64,000 nt of DNA from Chryseobacterium taklimakanense (GCF_900187185.1 NZ_LT906465.1:744001-808000), one strand, 5' to 3'. Shown: positions 17,904-26,282, numbered from the stretch's first letter. The notes: generated by a model not told the origin, from the sequence alone. Numbers and translations are program-made.

Positions 17904-18554
17904 TCATTTATTCGTACTCCCCAGCATCGGCACAAATTTATATGCTCCAAATTCCTCCTTTTCAAATTCTGTTGGGGAAATTTTTGTAAAACGGAACAGC
18001 ACCTGTTCATCGGCCGGGCCAAGCGGAATAACCATCTTCCCTCCTACTTTTAACTGTTTTAAAAGTTCAGTCGGCAAATTTTCTGCGCCGCAGGTCACGA
18101 TAATTTTATCAAAAGGTGCAAAAGTCGGAAGCCCTGCGAAACCGTCACCGAAACTCTGAAATTTCGGGCGAAGATGCATTTCCTTTAATTTTTTTTGCGA
18201 AAAATCAAAAAGATCTTTCTGGCGCTCTACAGTGTAAACCAAAGTTTTCATCGCCACCAAAACCGCCGTTTGATAGCCGCAACCGGTACCGATTTCAAGG
18301 ATTTTTTCACCGGGTTTTACCTGCAAAAGTTCAGTTTGCTCCGCCACCGTTGAAGGATGCGAAATCGTTTGGTGTGCCGCGATCGGAAAGGCGCGGTCTT
18401 CGTAAGCAAAATCCTCAAAAATACTTTCAATAAAGAGATGGCGCGGTACGGCGTTCATCGCACTTAACACATTTTCATCCGAAATTCCGATTTTTTCCCG
18501 GAGATAATCCACCAAAATTTTGCGCTTTCCCTTATGAACAAATGAATCCTGCAT
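17904..18554 (-). CDS. pcm: Protein-L-isoaspartate O-methyltransferase
   Basis: 216 residues. The enzyme methylates abnormal isoaspartyl residues with S-adenosylmethionine so that damaged proteins can be repaired. The SAM-binding motif EIGTGCGYQTAVLV, the upstream AISHPSTVAEQ-like HQTISHPSTVAEQTELL, and PRHLFIES near the start are typical. The open frame runs further upstream to 18731, but MQDSFVHKGKRKILVDYLRE at the ATG at 18554 is the family start and avoids overlap with the divergent gene at 18684. PIMT is often induced in stationary phase; here its promoter region is shared with a divergent oxidoreductase gene. Confidence 0.93.
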   Translation of the reverse strand: MQDSFVHKGKRKILVDYLREKIGISDENVLSAMNAVPRHLFIESIFEDFAYEDRAFPIAAHQTISHPSTVAEQTELLQVKPGEKILEIGTGCGYQTAVLVAMKTLVYTVERQKDLFDFSQKKLKEMHLRPKFQSFGDGFAGLPTFAPFDKIIVTCGAENLPTELLKQLKVGGKMVIPLGPADEQVLFRFTKISPTEFEKEEFGAYKFVPMLGSTNK

Positions 18555-18638
18555 GTCACAAAAATAGGATTTTTTGTTGCAGGTTGCAATGCTGCAGCGT
18601 TGTAAAAAAGGCATAAATAAAGCAATAGCACCGTTTAG

Positions 18639-18667
18639 TTGCATCTTGTGCCAATTTCTTATCTTTG
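18639..18667 (+). promoter_or_regulatory. Promoter of the Gfo/Idh/MocA gene
   Basis: A -33 TTG at 18639-18641 and a -7 TATCTTTG at 18660-18667 are 18 bp apart, close to the flavobacterial consensus. The ATG follows 16 bp later, so the leader is very short. Confidence 0.65.
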
Positions 18668-18683
18668 AAAAAACAAAATTTCT

Positions 18684-19646
18684 ATGCTCAAAGCGGGTTT
18701 GGTCGGTGCAGGTCACCTCGGAAAAATTCACCTGAAACTACTTCAGCAAAGCGAAAAATACGATTTGGTTGGGTTTTACGATGCCGATGCCGAAAACGGA
18801 AGGAAACTGGAAGCAGAATTCGGTTATCAATATTTTGAAAATTTTGAGGACCTGCTTTCGCAAACCGACATGATTGATATCGTTACGCCAACGCTTTACC
18901 ACTACGATTACGCGATGAAAGCCATCGAAAACCGCAAGCATTTCTTCATCGAGAAACCGGTTACCCAAACTTTACAGCAGGCTGAAGAAATTCTTTACAA
19001 ATGTCGGGAGTTCGGCATCAAAGCGCAGGTTGGACACGTTGAACGCTACAATCCGGCCTTTATCGCAACCAAAGAATACATCAAGAACCCGATGTTCATT
19101 GAAATTCACCGTCTGGCGGAATTCAATCCGCGCGGAACTGATGTTTCGGTGGTTTTGGATCTTATGATTCACGATTTGGATATCTTGTTGAGTTTGGTAA
19201 AATCAAAAGTGAAAAACATCCATGCTTCCGGCGTTTGTGTGGTTTCAAAAACACCGGATATCTGCAATGCGAGAATAGAATTTGAAAACGGCTGTGTTGC
19301 AAACTTAACCACTTCAAGAATTTCTATGAAAGCGATGCGGAAATCCCGTTTTTTCCAGCAGGACGCCTATATTTCGGTAGATTTTTTAGAGAAAAAAGCC
19401 GAGGTGATCCGAATGAAAGAAGCACCGGAACATCCTACACCATTTGATATGATTATTGAAAATGCCGATGGTGAAAAAAACCAAATTTTGTTTGAATATC
19501 CGAACATCCAACCGAATAATGCGATTTTGGATGAACTGAATTCCTTTGCGGATGCCATCGAACAGAACAAAAATGTCGAAGTTTCTCTAGAAGACGGAAC
19601 CGAAGCACTGAAAGTGGCGCTGGAAATTATGAAATTAATTTCTTAA
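18684..19646 (+). CDS. Gfo/Idh/MocA-family oxidoreductase
   Basis: 320 residues. The N-terminal NAD(P)-binding Rossmann fold begins with GLVGAGHLGKIHL (5-17); the conserved IEKPVT (about 93-98) and the HVERYNP and DLMIHDLDILL motifs (His in the active region) match the family. It lacks a signal peptide, unlike many flavobacterial sugar-dehydrogenase relatives. Substrates in the family include inositols, sugars and biliverdin, and the sequence does not decide among them. The gene stands alone after a clear promoter, so context gives no substrate hint. Confidence 0.88.
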   Translation: MLKAGLVGAGHLGKIHLKLLQQSEKYDLVGFYDADAENGRKLEAEFGYQYFENFEDLLSQTDMIDIVTPTLYHYDYAMKAIENRKHFFIEKPVTQTLQQAEEILYKCREFGIKAQVGHVERYNPAFIATKEYIKNPMFIEIHRLAEFNPRGTDVSVVLDLMIHDLDILLSLVKSKVKNIHASGVCVVSKTPDICNARIEFENGCVANLTTSRISMKAMRKSRFFQQDAYISVDFLEKKAEVIRMKEAPEHPTPFDMIIENADGEKNQILFEYPNIQPNNAILDELNSFADAIEQNKNVEVSLEDGTEALKVALEIMKLIS

Positions 19647-19812
19647 CCTTACAAGCTGAAAAACGTGGAGTTCTTAGGTTAATTTTTTTAGTGAATTTTA
19701 ATATCTGATCCAAGGAAATTCAACACAAAATTCTCATGAAGTTGAAGGAAAGTAAAATAACAACCGGAAATATTATTACAAATCTATCTTGAACATAAAT
19801 TTTTAAAATATA

Positions 19813-20703
19813 ATGAAAAATATTGTAGTTATCGGCGCCGGAACTATGGGCAACGGTATTGCTCATACTTTTGCACAAACAGGATTTAAAGTAAATTTAG
19901 TTGATGTTTCACCCGAAGCACTTGACCGAGGTTTGAAAACCATCAGCACAAATCTTGACAGAATTATCGCAAAAGGCAACCTGACCGAAGAACAGAAAGC
20001 CGAAACTTTAGGGAATATTACCACTTTCACCGATGTTTCGGAAGCGGCAAAAAACGCAGACCTTATTGTAGAAGCTGCAACGGAAAATCAGGATTTGAAA
20101 CTGAAAATCTTTAAGCAAATGGATGAAAGTGCGCCGGAAAACTGCATTTTGGCGACGAACACTTCCTCTATTTCCATCACAAAAATTGCGGCAGCAACGA
20201 AAAGACCGGAAAAAGTAATCGGAATGCACTTTATGAATCCGGTTCCGATTATGAAACTGGTGGAAATCATCAAAGGCTACTCTACTTCAAAAGAAACTTT
20301 TGACGCGGTTTACCAAATGAGCAAAACTTTGGGCAAAGTTCCGGTAGAAGTAAATGATTATCCTGGTTTTGTTGCAAACAGAATTCTGATGCCGATGATT
20401 AACGAAGCCATCGAAACTTTGTACAATAATGTTGCCGGCGTTGAAGAAATCGATACCGTAATGAAACTCGGAATGGCGCATCCGATGGGACCTTTGCAAC
20501 TCGCAGATTTTATTGGACTGGATGTTTGTCTGGCGATTCTGAACGTGATGTACGACGGTTTCAAAAATCCGAAATACGCTCCGAATCCTTTATTGGTGAA
20601 CATGGTAATGGCCGGAAAACTCGGTGTGAAATCCGGTGAAGGTTTTTACGATTATTCTGAAAGCAAGAAGGCAGAGAAAGTGGCAAAAATGTTTGTGAAG
20701 TAA
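19813..20703 (+). CDS. 3-hydroxybutyryl-CoA dehydrogenase
   Basis: 296 residues, the usual length of stand-alone enzymes (Hbd/PaaH). It oxidises or reduces (S)-3-hydroxyacyl-CoA with NAD(P). The dinucleotide motif VIGAGTMGNGIA is at 5-16, the catalytic His region is GMHFMNPVPIMKLVEII, and NDYPGFVANRILMPMINEA opens the C-terminal helical domain. The protein is soluble. No thiolase or crotonase is adjacent; a thiolase lies at 50626. Whether it works in fatty-acid, phenylacetate or butanoate metabolism cannot be told from this region. Confidence 0.93.
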   Translation: MKNIVVIGAGTMGNGIAHTFAQTGFKVNLVDVSPEALDRGLKTISTNLDRIIAKGNLTEEQKAETLGNITTFTDVSEAAKNADLIVEAATENQDLKLKIFKQMDESAPENCILATNTSSISITKIAAATKRPEKVIGMHFMNPVPIMKLVEIIKGYSTSKETFDAVYQMSKTLGKVPVEVNDYPGFVANRILMPMINEAIETLYNNVAGVEEIDTVMKLGMAHPMGPLQLADFIGLDVCLAILNVMYDGFKNPKYAPNPLLVNMVMAGKLGVKSGEGFYDYSESKKAEKVAKMFVK

Positions 20704-20752
20704 TTTTAACATAATTTAGAATTGAACGACTTAATTCTATAAATTTTTTATC

Positions 20753-20760
20753 TATCTTTG
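20753..20760 (+). promoter_or_regulatory. Candidate -7 promoter box of the acidic 82-residue protein
   Basis: TATCTTTG is a perfect TAnnTTTG box 23 bp before the ATG at 20784. No good -33 element at the usual distance. Confidence 0.5.
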
Positions 20761-20783
20761 AGAAAGCTTAAAACATTAAAAAA

Positions 20784-21032
20784 ATGAAATTACCTAAATT
20801 TTTATTGGCCGATAATTCCGATATGCCGGAAGATCTATTCGTAGTGCACACCGAATACCCGAGATTCATCCTGAATGTGGAGGAAGAAGAAGTGGAATGG
20901 TTGGATGATTTGGAAGGTGACGATGAAGAAACTATGGCTGACGAGGCTACAAAAGTAGTGGAGCAAGCCTTCAAATGGTGCGACGAGGAGCTCGCGAAAT
21001 ACGACGAAGAAGAGGACGACGAAGACGAATAA
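20784..21032 (+). CDS. Acidic conserved-type hypothetical protein
   Basis: 82 residues. It begins with a folded-looking part (MKLPKFLLADNSDMPEDLFVVHTEYPRFILNV) and then becomes extremely acidic, with EEEEVEWLDDLEGDDEE and a C-terminal tail of Asp/Glu only. The pI must be very low. I cannot name a family, but proteins with this N-terminus appear usual in this bacterial group. A strong -7 box and a bidirectional terminator bracket it, so it is a single-gene unit and very likely real. Function unknown. Confidence 0.8.
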   Translation: MKLPKFLLADNSDMPEDLFVVHTEYPRFILNVEEEEVEWLDDLEGDDEETMADEATKVVEQAFKWCDEELAKYDEEEDDEDE

Positions 21033-21035
21033 AGC

Positions 21036-21068
21036 AAAAAAGGAACTCAAAAACTGGGTTCCTTTTTT
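21036..21068. terminator. Bidirectional intrinsic terminator
   Basis: GGAACTC (21042-21048) pairs with GGGTTCC (21056-21062), flanked by A5-6 on the left and T6 on the right, serving the acidic gene and the convergent META-domain gene. Confidence 0.8.
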
Positions 21069-21081
21069 ATGTTTAATTGTT

Positions 21082-21483
21082 TTAAAGCTTATTTAGTTTC
21101 ATCAGGAGCAGATTATTCTTGTAGAGCTCCAGGGTGTTTCCGCTCACCACATATTTATTGGCTTCCTGCAGCATGCTGAGGAAATTGTTTTCAGTCTCCA
21201 TATTTTCACAAGCCATTTTTGTTGCGCCAATACCGCTTGCAGAGAAATTTCCTGCAGTAGTATCCAGCATCAGCGTTCCAAAATAATTGTTGCAGCCGGC
21301 GTTTCCGGAAAGTTTATTATTTTCGATAATCAAAGTTGGTGTTTTGCCTTTCACTGTTTCTGCCAAAGTCCATTGTGTATTGGCGATTGAAACCTGCTTG
21401 GAACCAATTTTTGAAACGTTGGAAAGTGTTGTGCACGAAGAAACTGTAAAAACCGCGACTATTGATAAGAATAAATTTTTCAT
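21082..21483 (-). CDS. META-domain (HslJ-like) lipoprotein
   Basis: 133 residues. Lipoprotein signal ending VSSC (Cys17), then a META domain: QVSIANTQWTLAE, NNKLSGNAGCNNYFG and FSASGIGATKMACEN are the family signatures, with Cys residues in GCNN and MACEN positions. META/HslJ proteins are small periplasmic beta-sandwich proteins linked to novobiocin resistance or heat-shock motility in other bacteria, but their exact role is unclear. The ATG at 21483 is chosen because the longer frame destroys the signal peptide. It lies downstream of pheT behind a terminator, so it is probably its own unit. Confidence 0.9.
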   Translation of the reverse strand: MKNLFLSIVAVFTVSSCTTLSNVSKIGSKQVSIANTQWTLAETVKGKTPTLIIENNKLSGNAGCNNYFGTLMLDTTAGNFSASGIGATKMACENMETENNFLSMLQEANKYVVSGNTLELYKNNLLLMKLNKL

Positions 21484-21540
21484 TGGATTTGTATATGAAA
21501 CCAAATTTAAGAAAACTTCCCAGATTATCGCCGGCAGAGA

Positions 21541-21570
21541 CAAAAAAAGTGCTCCAAGCGGAACACTTTT
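21541..21570 (-). terminator. Intrinsic terminator of pheT
   Basis: On the minus strand AAAGTGTTCC and GGAGCACTTT form a 10-bp stem with one mismatch and a four-base loop, followed by seven T. Confidence 0.75.
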
Positions 21571-21597
21571 AACATTATTTAAATTTTAGAATGCTTC

Positions 21598-24000
21598 TTA
21601 ACCACGTAATTCAGCGTTGAATTCTTTGGTGAAAGATTTGATCAGTGAATTCATCACTTCAGCAATTTCTTTTTCTTCCAAAGTTTTTTCTTCATTTAAA
21701 AGTTCGAAACTCATCGCATAGGATTTTTTTCCTTCCGGAAGGTTTTTGCCTTCGTAAACATCGAAAAGATTGATATTTTTCAAGTATTTTGAAGGATTTT
21801 TTCGGGCTACTTTATATAAGTCGCTGTAAGAAACACTTTTATCCAAAAGCATTGCCAAATCTCTTCTGATTTTGTTGAATTTCGGAATATCCACAAACTT
21901 GAAATTGTCTTTTTTACGAAGCTGCTGTGCGGCTTCCAGCTCGATTTCTGCATAGAAACATTCCTGGTCTGTATCGAAATCTTTCAGCATTTGTGCAGAA
22001 ACTTTTCCAAGTCTCGCTAAAGTTTTTCCTTCTGCAACCAGTTCGACGGCATCAGAAAATCTTTCATCAGCAGATGCTTTTTCCTCAATTTCAAGGTTCA
22101 ATCTGCTTAAAAGTAGCTGAACATAACCTTTTAAATAATAAAAATCCGTGGCAGATTTTGGCTGAAGCCAGTTTTCAGCTTTATCTCTTCCTGTTACTAA
22201 AATTGCTAGCTGTTTTCTTTCTTCGTACTTGTCTTTTTTATGGTATATTTTTCCAAGTTCAAAAAATTTGATGTCCGGAGTTTTCCGATTGATGTTGTAG
22301 ATGGCATTTTCCAGCAGCCCTTCCATTAAAGATTTCCGCATAAAAGCCAGATCGCCACTCAACGGATTCAGCAATTTTACCGCATTTGTATCATCTTTCA
22401 CGGACGTCAGAGAGTTATTCATCACCTCATTGAAGCCATTGGCCTGCAAAGTCCTCGCCCACAAGTTTTCAAGTTCATCCTGATCATCCAAATTTAATTT
22501 TACCGGTGTAAACGAGATTTTTTGCGGCGCATCAACTTTATTGTAGCCATAAATCCGCAAAATTTCCTCAATAACGTCGATTTCCCGTGTGACATCCGCT
22601 TTGAATGTTGGCACGGACAGCTCCAGACCGTTTGGAATTTCATTTAGAATTTGAATATCAAGCGATCTTAAAATTTCTTTTACTTTCTCCCGATGAATCT
22701 TTATACCTAAAATCTGGTCCAGCATCGAATATCTCAGCACCACATAATGGCCATCAATCTTATTTGGGTAATGTTCTAAAAGCGAACCCACCATTTGGCC
22801 TCCAGTAATGTCCTCAATCATTTTGATAGCGTAAGTAATTGCCGTTCTTGTATTGTTCGGATCAACACCTCTCTCAAAACGGAACGATGCATCCGTATTC
22901 AACCCATGGAACTTCGCACCTTTTCTTACGGATACCGGATTGAAGTAGGCACTTTCTAAAAACACAGTTGTCGTTTCGGCAGAGACTCCTGAATTTTCAC
23001 CACCAAAAACCCCCGCAATGCACATCGGATTGTCATCGCCGTCTTTGATCATAATTTCGGAACCGTTCAGTGTACGCTCAGCACCATCAAGCGTTTTAAA
23101 TCTTGTTCCCGGAGCATTTAAGCCGACTTTTAATTTTCTGCCTGCAATTTTATCAGCATCGAAGGCGTGCATAGGCTGGCCGAAACCGTGAAGGATGTAG
23201 TTGGTAATATCAACCACATTATTAACCGGACTCAAACCTATTGCCTGCAGACGGTTCTGCAGCCATCCGGGAGAGTCTTCCACTGTCACGTTTTCAATCA
23301 CTGCGCCGATATATCTTGGGCAAAGTTCGCTGTCCTCAACTTCCAGTTGGAAATCTGTATTACCTTCAGTTTTCAAAGGTTGCGAAACAGCTTTTTCAAA
23401 ATCGGATTTCAAACCGTTTGATGAAAGGAAAGCGTGCAGATCCCGTGCTACACCGTAGTGCGACATCGCATCGGTACGGTTGGGTGTAAGGCCGATTTCG
23501 TAAACATCATCACTTACGATATCAAAATATTCTGCAAAATCAGTCCCGATTTTATATTTTTCCTCATCCAGGATCATAATTCCGCCGTGGTCGTCGCTCA
23601 GTCCCAACTCATCTTCAGCACAGATCATTCCCTGGGACTTCTCGCCGCGGATTTTAGCTTCTTTGATCTCGAAAAAACTGCCGTCTTTGGCATAAATTTT
23701 TGTTCCGACTGTTGCCACTGGAACCGTCTGTCCCGCCTCCACATTTGGTGCGCCGCAAACGATTTCGAGGATGGTACCGCTGCCGACATCCACGGTTGTT
23801 TTTTTCAGTTTGTCAGCATTTGGATGTTTTTCGCACGTTAAAACTTTTCCTACAACTACGCCTTCCAAGCCGCCGCGAATATTTTCAAATTTCTCGATGC
23901 CTTCCACCTCCAGACCAATGTCGGTAAGGTACTCGCCAATTTTTTCGGTTTTAAGGTCGGTTGAGATAAAATCTTTCAGCCAGTTATTTGAGATTTTCAT
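21598..24000 (-). CDS. pheT: Phenylalanyl-tRNA synthetase beta subunit
   Basis: 800 residues, the normal bacterial length. PheT pairs with PheS in an (alpha-beta)2 enzyme. From the N-terminus: MKISNNWLKDFI, an EMAP-like tRNA-binding domain (about 40-150), the B3/B4 editing domain, the B5 domain, a pseudo-catalytic core and a C-terminal anticodon-binding FDX-ACB domain (about 705-800, with FVDIPKFNKIRRDLAMLLD). The frame continues 58 codons upstream without family support, so the ATG at 24000 is used. pheS is not adjacent, which is common in this phylum. Confidence 0.97.
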   Translation of the reverse strand: MKISNNWLKDFISTDLKTEKIGEYLTDIGLEVEGIEKFENIRGGLEGVVVGKVLTCEKHPNADKLKKTTVDVGSGTILEIVCGAPNVEAGQTVPVATVGTKIYAKDGSFFEIKEAKIRGEKSQGMICAEDELGLSDDHGGIMILDEEKYKIGTDFAEYFDIVSDDVYEIGLTPNRTDAMSHYGVARDLHAFLSSNGLKSDFEKAVSQPLKTEGNTDFQLEVEDSELCPRYIGAVIENVTVEDSPGWLQNRLQAIGLSPVNNVVDITNYILHGFGQPMHAFDADKIAGRKLKVGLNAPGTRFKTLDGAERTLNGSEIMIKDGDDNPMCIAGVFGGENSGVSAETTTVFLESAYFNPVSVRKGAKFHGLNTDASFRFERGVDPNNTRTAITYAIKMIEDITGGQMVGSLLEHYPNKIDGHYVVLRYSMLDQILGIKIHREKVKEILRSLDIQILNEIPNGLELSVPTFKADVTREIDVIEEILRIYGYNKVDAPQKISFTPVKLNLDDQDELENLWARTLQANGFNEVMNNSLTSVKDDTNAVKLLNPLSGDLAFMRKSLMEGLLENAIYNINRKTPDIKFFELGKIYHKKDKYEERKQLAILVTGRDKAENWLQPKSATDFYYLKGYVQLLLSRLNLEIEEKASADERFSDAVELVAEGKTLARLGKVSAQMLKDFDTDQECFYAEIELEAAQQLRKKDNFKFVDIPKFNKIRRDLAMLLDKSVSYSDLYKVARKNPSKYLKNINLFDVYEGKNLPEGKKSYAMSFELLNEEKTLEEKEIAEVMNSLIKSFTKEFNAELRG

Positions 24001-24460
24001 TCTAAAATTAATTTCTATTTGAAGTTTGAGATGTGAATTTCCCGCGCTTCCGGATAAGGTGCAAATATCGGGATTTTTGAATAAATGCGGAATTTTTTGA
24101 ATGTGTGTTTTTCTCCGGCAGATTATGGGAATTGCGCTGATTTTTTTACACACGGATTTCACAGATTTACACAAATTTAAAACTTGGAATATAATAGCTT
24201 CGGAAGTGTGCGTTTTTTCTCCCGCGAATAATACGGATTGCGCTGATTCTTTCTTGCACAGCTTCTACATAATAAAAAATTGACGATAAATAATCTGTGT
24301 AAATCTGTGTAATCTGTGTGATTTATTTTCTCTCGCAGATTGGGCGGATTGCACTGATTTCTTGAATATTTTTTAACCACAGAGACACGAAGATTACACG
24401 AAGGACACAATGTGTAACTATTTTTATGACACAAGTGTTATAGTTTTTTTAGTTTAAAAA
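24001..24460. repeat. Repeat-rich intergenic region between dnaN and pheT
   Basis: This gene-free stretch carries three partial copies of a unit with core GGATTGCGCTGATT (24129-24143 as GAATTGCGCTGATT, 24235-24248, and 24345-24358 as GGATTGCACTGATT), each preceded by a CTCCCGC/CTCTCGCAGAT-like word. Between them are opposed arms of the words CACAGATTTACACA (24169-24174 region) and TGTGTAAATCTGTGT (24296-24320), forming an inverted repeat. A third word, TTAACCACAGAGACACGAAG, lies at 24373-24392. These are dispersed repeats of the kind seen in many bacterial genomes; no gene is supported here. Confidence 0.6.
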
Positions 24461-24477
24461 TGTTGGAAAGTTCTTCT

Positions 24478-24550
24478 AGTCCGGATTGCAGTGGAAATCC
24501 TTTTTGTTGCGCAGCAAGAAAAAGATTGGAACGGAAAGCCGGCTGTTCCG
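24478..24550 (+). repeat. Hairpin-bearing dispersed element, copy A
   Basis: The element opens with GGATTGCAGTGGAAATCC and closes with GGAACGGAAAGCCGGCTG. At its centre CTTTTTGTTGC (24500-24510) and GCAAGAAAAAG (24514-24524) form an 11-bp hairpin with one mismatch and a three-base loop, and the outer flanks are also partly complementary. A shorter relative is at 34949-35005. Confidence 0.65.
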
Positions 24551-24577
24551 TGAAACGAAAGTGAAAACCTTCTGCTC

Positions 24578-24613
24578 CTAAAAATAAAAAGAGGCTTGAA
24601 ATCTCAAACCTCT
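24578..24613 (-). terminator. Intrinsic terminator of dnaN
   Basis: On the minus strand AGAGGTTTGA and TCAAGCCTCT form a 10-bp stem with one G-T pair and a four-base loop, followed by TTTTATTTTT. Confidence 0.85.
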
Positions 24614-24634
24614 GTTCTGTTTTACAATTGTTTT

Positions 24635-25762
24635 CTACATTCCGATAACCGGCATAGAAAGCATCAGCAGGTGTTCGTTTTCCTCGAGTCCGTCAACCGG
24701 TTCCACAATTCCCGGGCGGTTTGGCTGGGACATTTTCATGGTGATATCGTCGGCGCCAATGACGGAAAGCATCTCCGTAAGGAATTTTGAGCTGAATCCG
24801 ATGTTGATGTCGTCACCATTATAGTCGCAAGGAATCTGCATATCGGCCTTGTTTGCATATTCAGTGTCTTCGGCGTGTAAGTGCAGAATGTTGCCCGAAA
24901 GCTTGAAACGGACCTGATTGGTGGATTTATTAGACATGATGGAAGCCCTTCTGATCGCGTTAAGAAGAAGATTTCTGTTAATCGTCAGGACGTTAGGATT
25001 TTCCTTTGGTATAACTGCGGAATAATTTGGGTACTTGCCATCGATTAAACGGCAAATCCAGATGTTGTTTCCGAAAGTGAATTTCGCCATATTCTCGTTA
25101 AACTCGATGGTTACTTCGTCACCCGAATTTGCAAGGATATTTTTGAAAATACTTAAAGGTTTCTTCGGCATGATGAATTCCATCGGTTCGGAAATCAGGT
25201 CTTTTCTCTTGTAAACCACCAGTCTGTGGGAGTCTGTAGAAACGAAATTGGTTTCTTCCTCGCCAAACTGGAACAAAACGCCCGTCATCACCGGCCGAAG
25301 TGAGTCGTTTGAAGTTGCGAAAAGCGTATTGTTTAGAGCTTCTGAAAGAATGCCAGCGGGAATTTTCACGCTTTGGGCCGCATCAAATTCGGGAAGTTCA
25401 GGATAATCTTCCGCATTGTCGAGTGCGCAAACGAAGTTATCTTTTTCATCTAAAATTTCAAGAACACTGCCGCTTCCTTCTGCGTTTTCTTTCACAGAAA
25501 GTGTGAGCGGATGATCGCCAAAAGTCTTTATTAAATCCTGGATGGTTTTTGCAGGAACTGCAATTTTTCCCGTATCATCAGATTTCACTTCCACAGTTGT
25601 CACCAGAGTGGTTTCACCGTCGGAAGCCGTAATTTTAAGATTGTTTTCATTTAATTCGAAAAGATAGTTTTCAAGAATTGGCCTGGACTGTGAACTTGAA
25701 ATTACTCCGCTGACCGTTTGCAGCGCCTTCCACAATTCACCACTCGAAACAATAAATTTCAT
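24635..25762 (-). CDS. dnaN: DNA polymerase III sliding clamp (beta subunit)
   Basis: 375 residues, three clamp domains. The dimeric ring tethers DNA polymerase III to DNA. MKFIVSSGELWKALQTVSGVI, SQSRPILENYLFEL, RPVMTGVLFQF, TDSHRLVVYKRK and the C-terminal LLMLSMPVIGM (the conserved end that closes the hydrophobic partner-binding pocket) are diagnostic. The clamp gene is usually next to dnaA and recF in many bacteria; here it stands alone with its own promoter box and terminator, which is usual for Bacteroidota. Confidence 0.97.
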   Translation of the reverse strand: MKFIVSSGELWKALQTVSGVISSSQSRPILENYLFELNENNLKITASDGETTLVTTVEVKSDDTGKIAVPAKTIQDLIKTFGDHPLTLSVKENAEGSGSVLEILDEKDNFVCALDNAEDYPELPEFDAAQSVKIPAGILSEALNNTLFATSNDSLRPVMTGVLFQFGEEETNFVSTDSHRLVVYKRKDLISEPMEFIMPKKPLSIFKNILANSGDEVTIEFNENMAKFTFGNNIWICRLIDGKYPNYSAVIPKENPNVLTINRNLLLNAIRRASIMSNKSTNQVRFKLSGNILHLHAEDTEYANKADMQIPCDYNGDDINIGFSSKFLTEMLSVIGADDITMKMSQPNRPGIVEPVDGLEENEHLLMLSMPVIGM

Positions 25763-25780
25763 AAAACTTTATAATTTTTA

Positions 25781-25788
25781 CAAATATA
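25781..25788 (-). promoter_or_regulatory. Candidate -7 promoter box of dnaN
   Basis: Minus-strand TATATTTG fits TAnnTTTG and lies 18 bp before the ATG, giving a very short leader. Confidence 0.5.
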
Positions 25789-25902
25789 TGAAATAGAAGC
25801 AGAAAAGAGAAAATATAAACCGAGAGTTATTAACAAAAATCATTGAAAATGGAAAACGAAAAACTGCGCTTTTGCCTGAAGCAGAAAAAATGTTTTTTCT
25901 TT

Positions 25903-25910
25903 TATCTTTG
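25903..25910 (+). promoter_or_regulatory. -7 promoter box of dgkA
   Basis: TATCTTTG ends only five bases before the dgkA ATG, so the transcript probably starts at or next to the start codon (leaderless). Confidence 0.55.
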
Positions 25911-25915
25911 TACTG

Positions 25916-26269
25916 ATGAGAAAACCGCCGCTTCATAAAAGTTTTGGTAATGCCATTAGGGGAATTACCGGTATGATAAGTTCTGAACGGAATTTTCAGT
26001 TTCACATTCTGGCCCTGATCATTAATCTTTTTCTAATTGTTTTTCTCGAATTAAATTCCACCGATACCGCCCTCATCTTCATCGTTTGCTTTGGCGTAAT
26101 GAGCACCGAAATTCTGAACACTGCCATCGAGAAAATTTGCGATTTTGTTCATCCGGAATTCGATGAGCGGATAAAATTCATCAAAGATATATCGGCGGGA
26201 GCAGTAACGCTGATGGCAATTTTGGCCGTTATTGTCGGCTTTTTGGTTTATCCTAAATATCTTTTCTAG
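25916..26269 (+). CDS. dgkA: Diacylglycerol/undecaprenol kinase family protein
   Basis: 117 residues with three membrane helices, the size of the small homotrimeric membrane kinases. An amphipathic start (FGNAIRGITGMISSERNFQFH) leads to helices at about 30-47, 51-70 and 95-113; the active-site signature EILNTAIEKICDF lies at about 64-76. Members phosphorylate diacylglycerol or, in Gram-positive bacteria, undecaprenol; which applies here is not shown. There is no Shine-Dalgarno and the promoter box lies immediately upstream. A 9-bp inverted repeat follows the gene. Confidence 0.92.
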   Translation: MRKPPLHKSFGNAIRGITGMISSERNFQFHILALIINLFLIVFLELNSTDTALIFIVCFGVMSTEILNTAIEKICDFVHPEFDERIKFIKDISAGAVTLMAILAVIVGFLVYPKYLF

Positions 26270-26282
26270 ACTGAATTAAAAT

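Noticed and set aside
18555-18731. Upstream extension of pcm to 18731
   Set aside because: It would overlap the divergent oxidoreductase gene and its promoter; the family start is at 18554.
24001-24174. Upstream extension of pheT to 24174
   Set aside because: The 58 extra residues include Cys/Lys-rich repeat-derived sequence; MKISNNWLKDF at 24000 is the normal start.
24177-24434. 85-codon minus-strand open frame in the dnaN-pheT gap
   Set aside because: It is made of the dispersed repeat words (for example the Cys-Asn-Pro-Pro stretch) and has no family or ribosome-binding support; similar frames are produced by such repeats.
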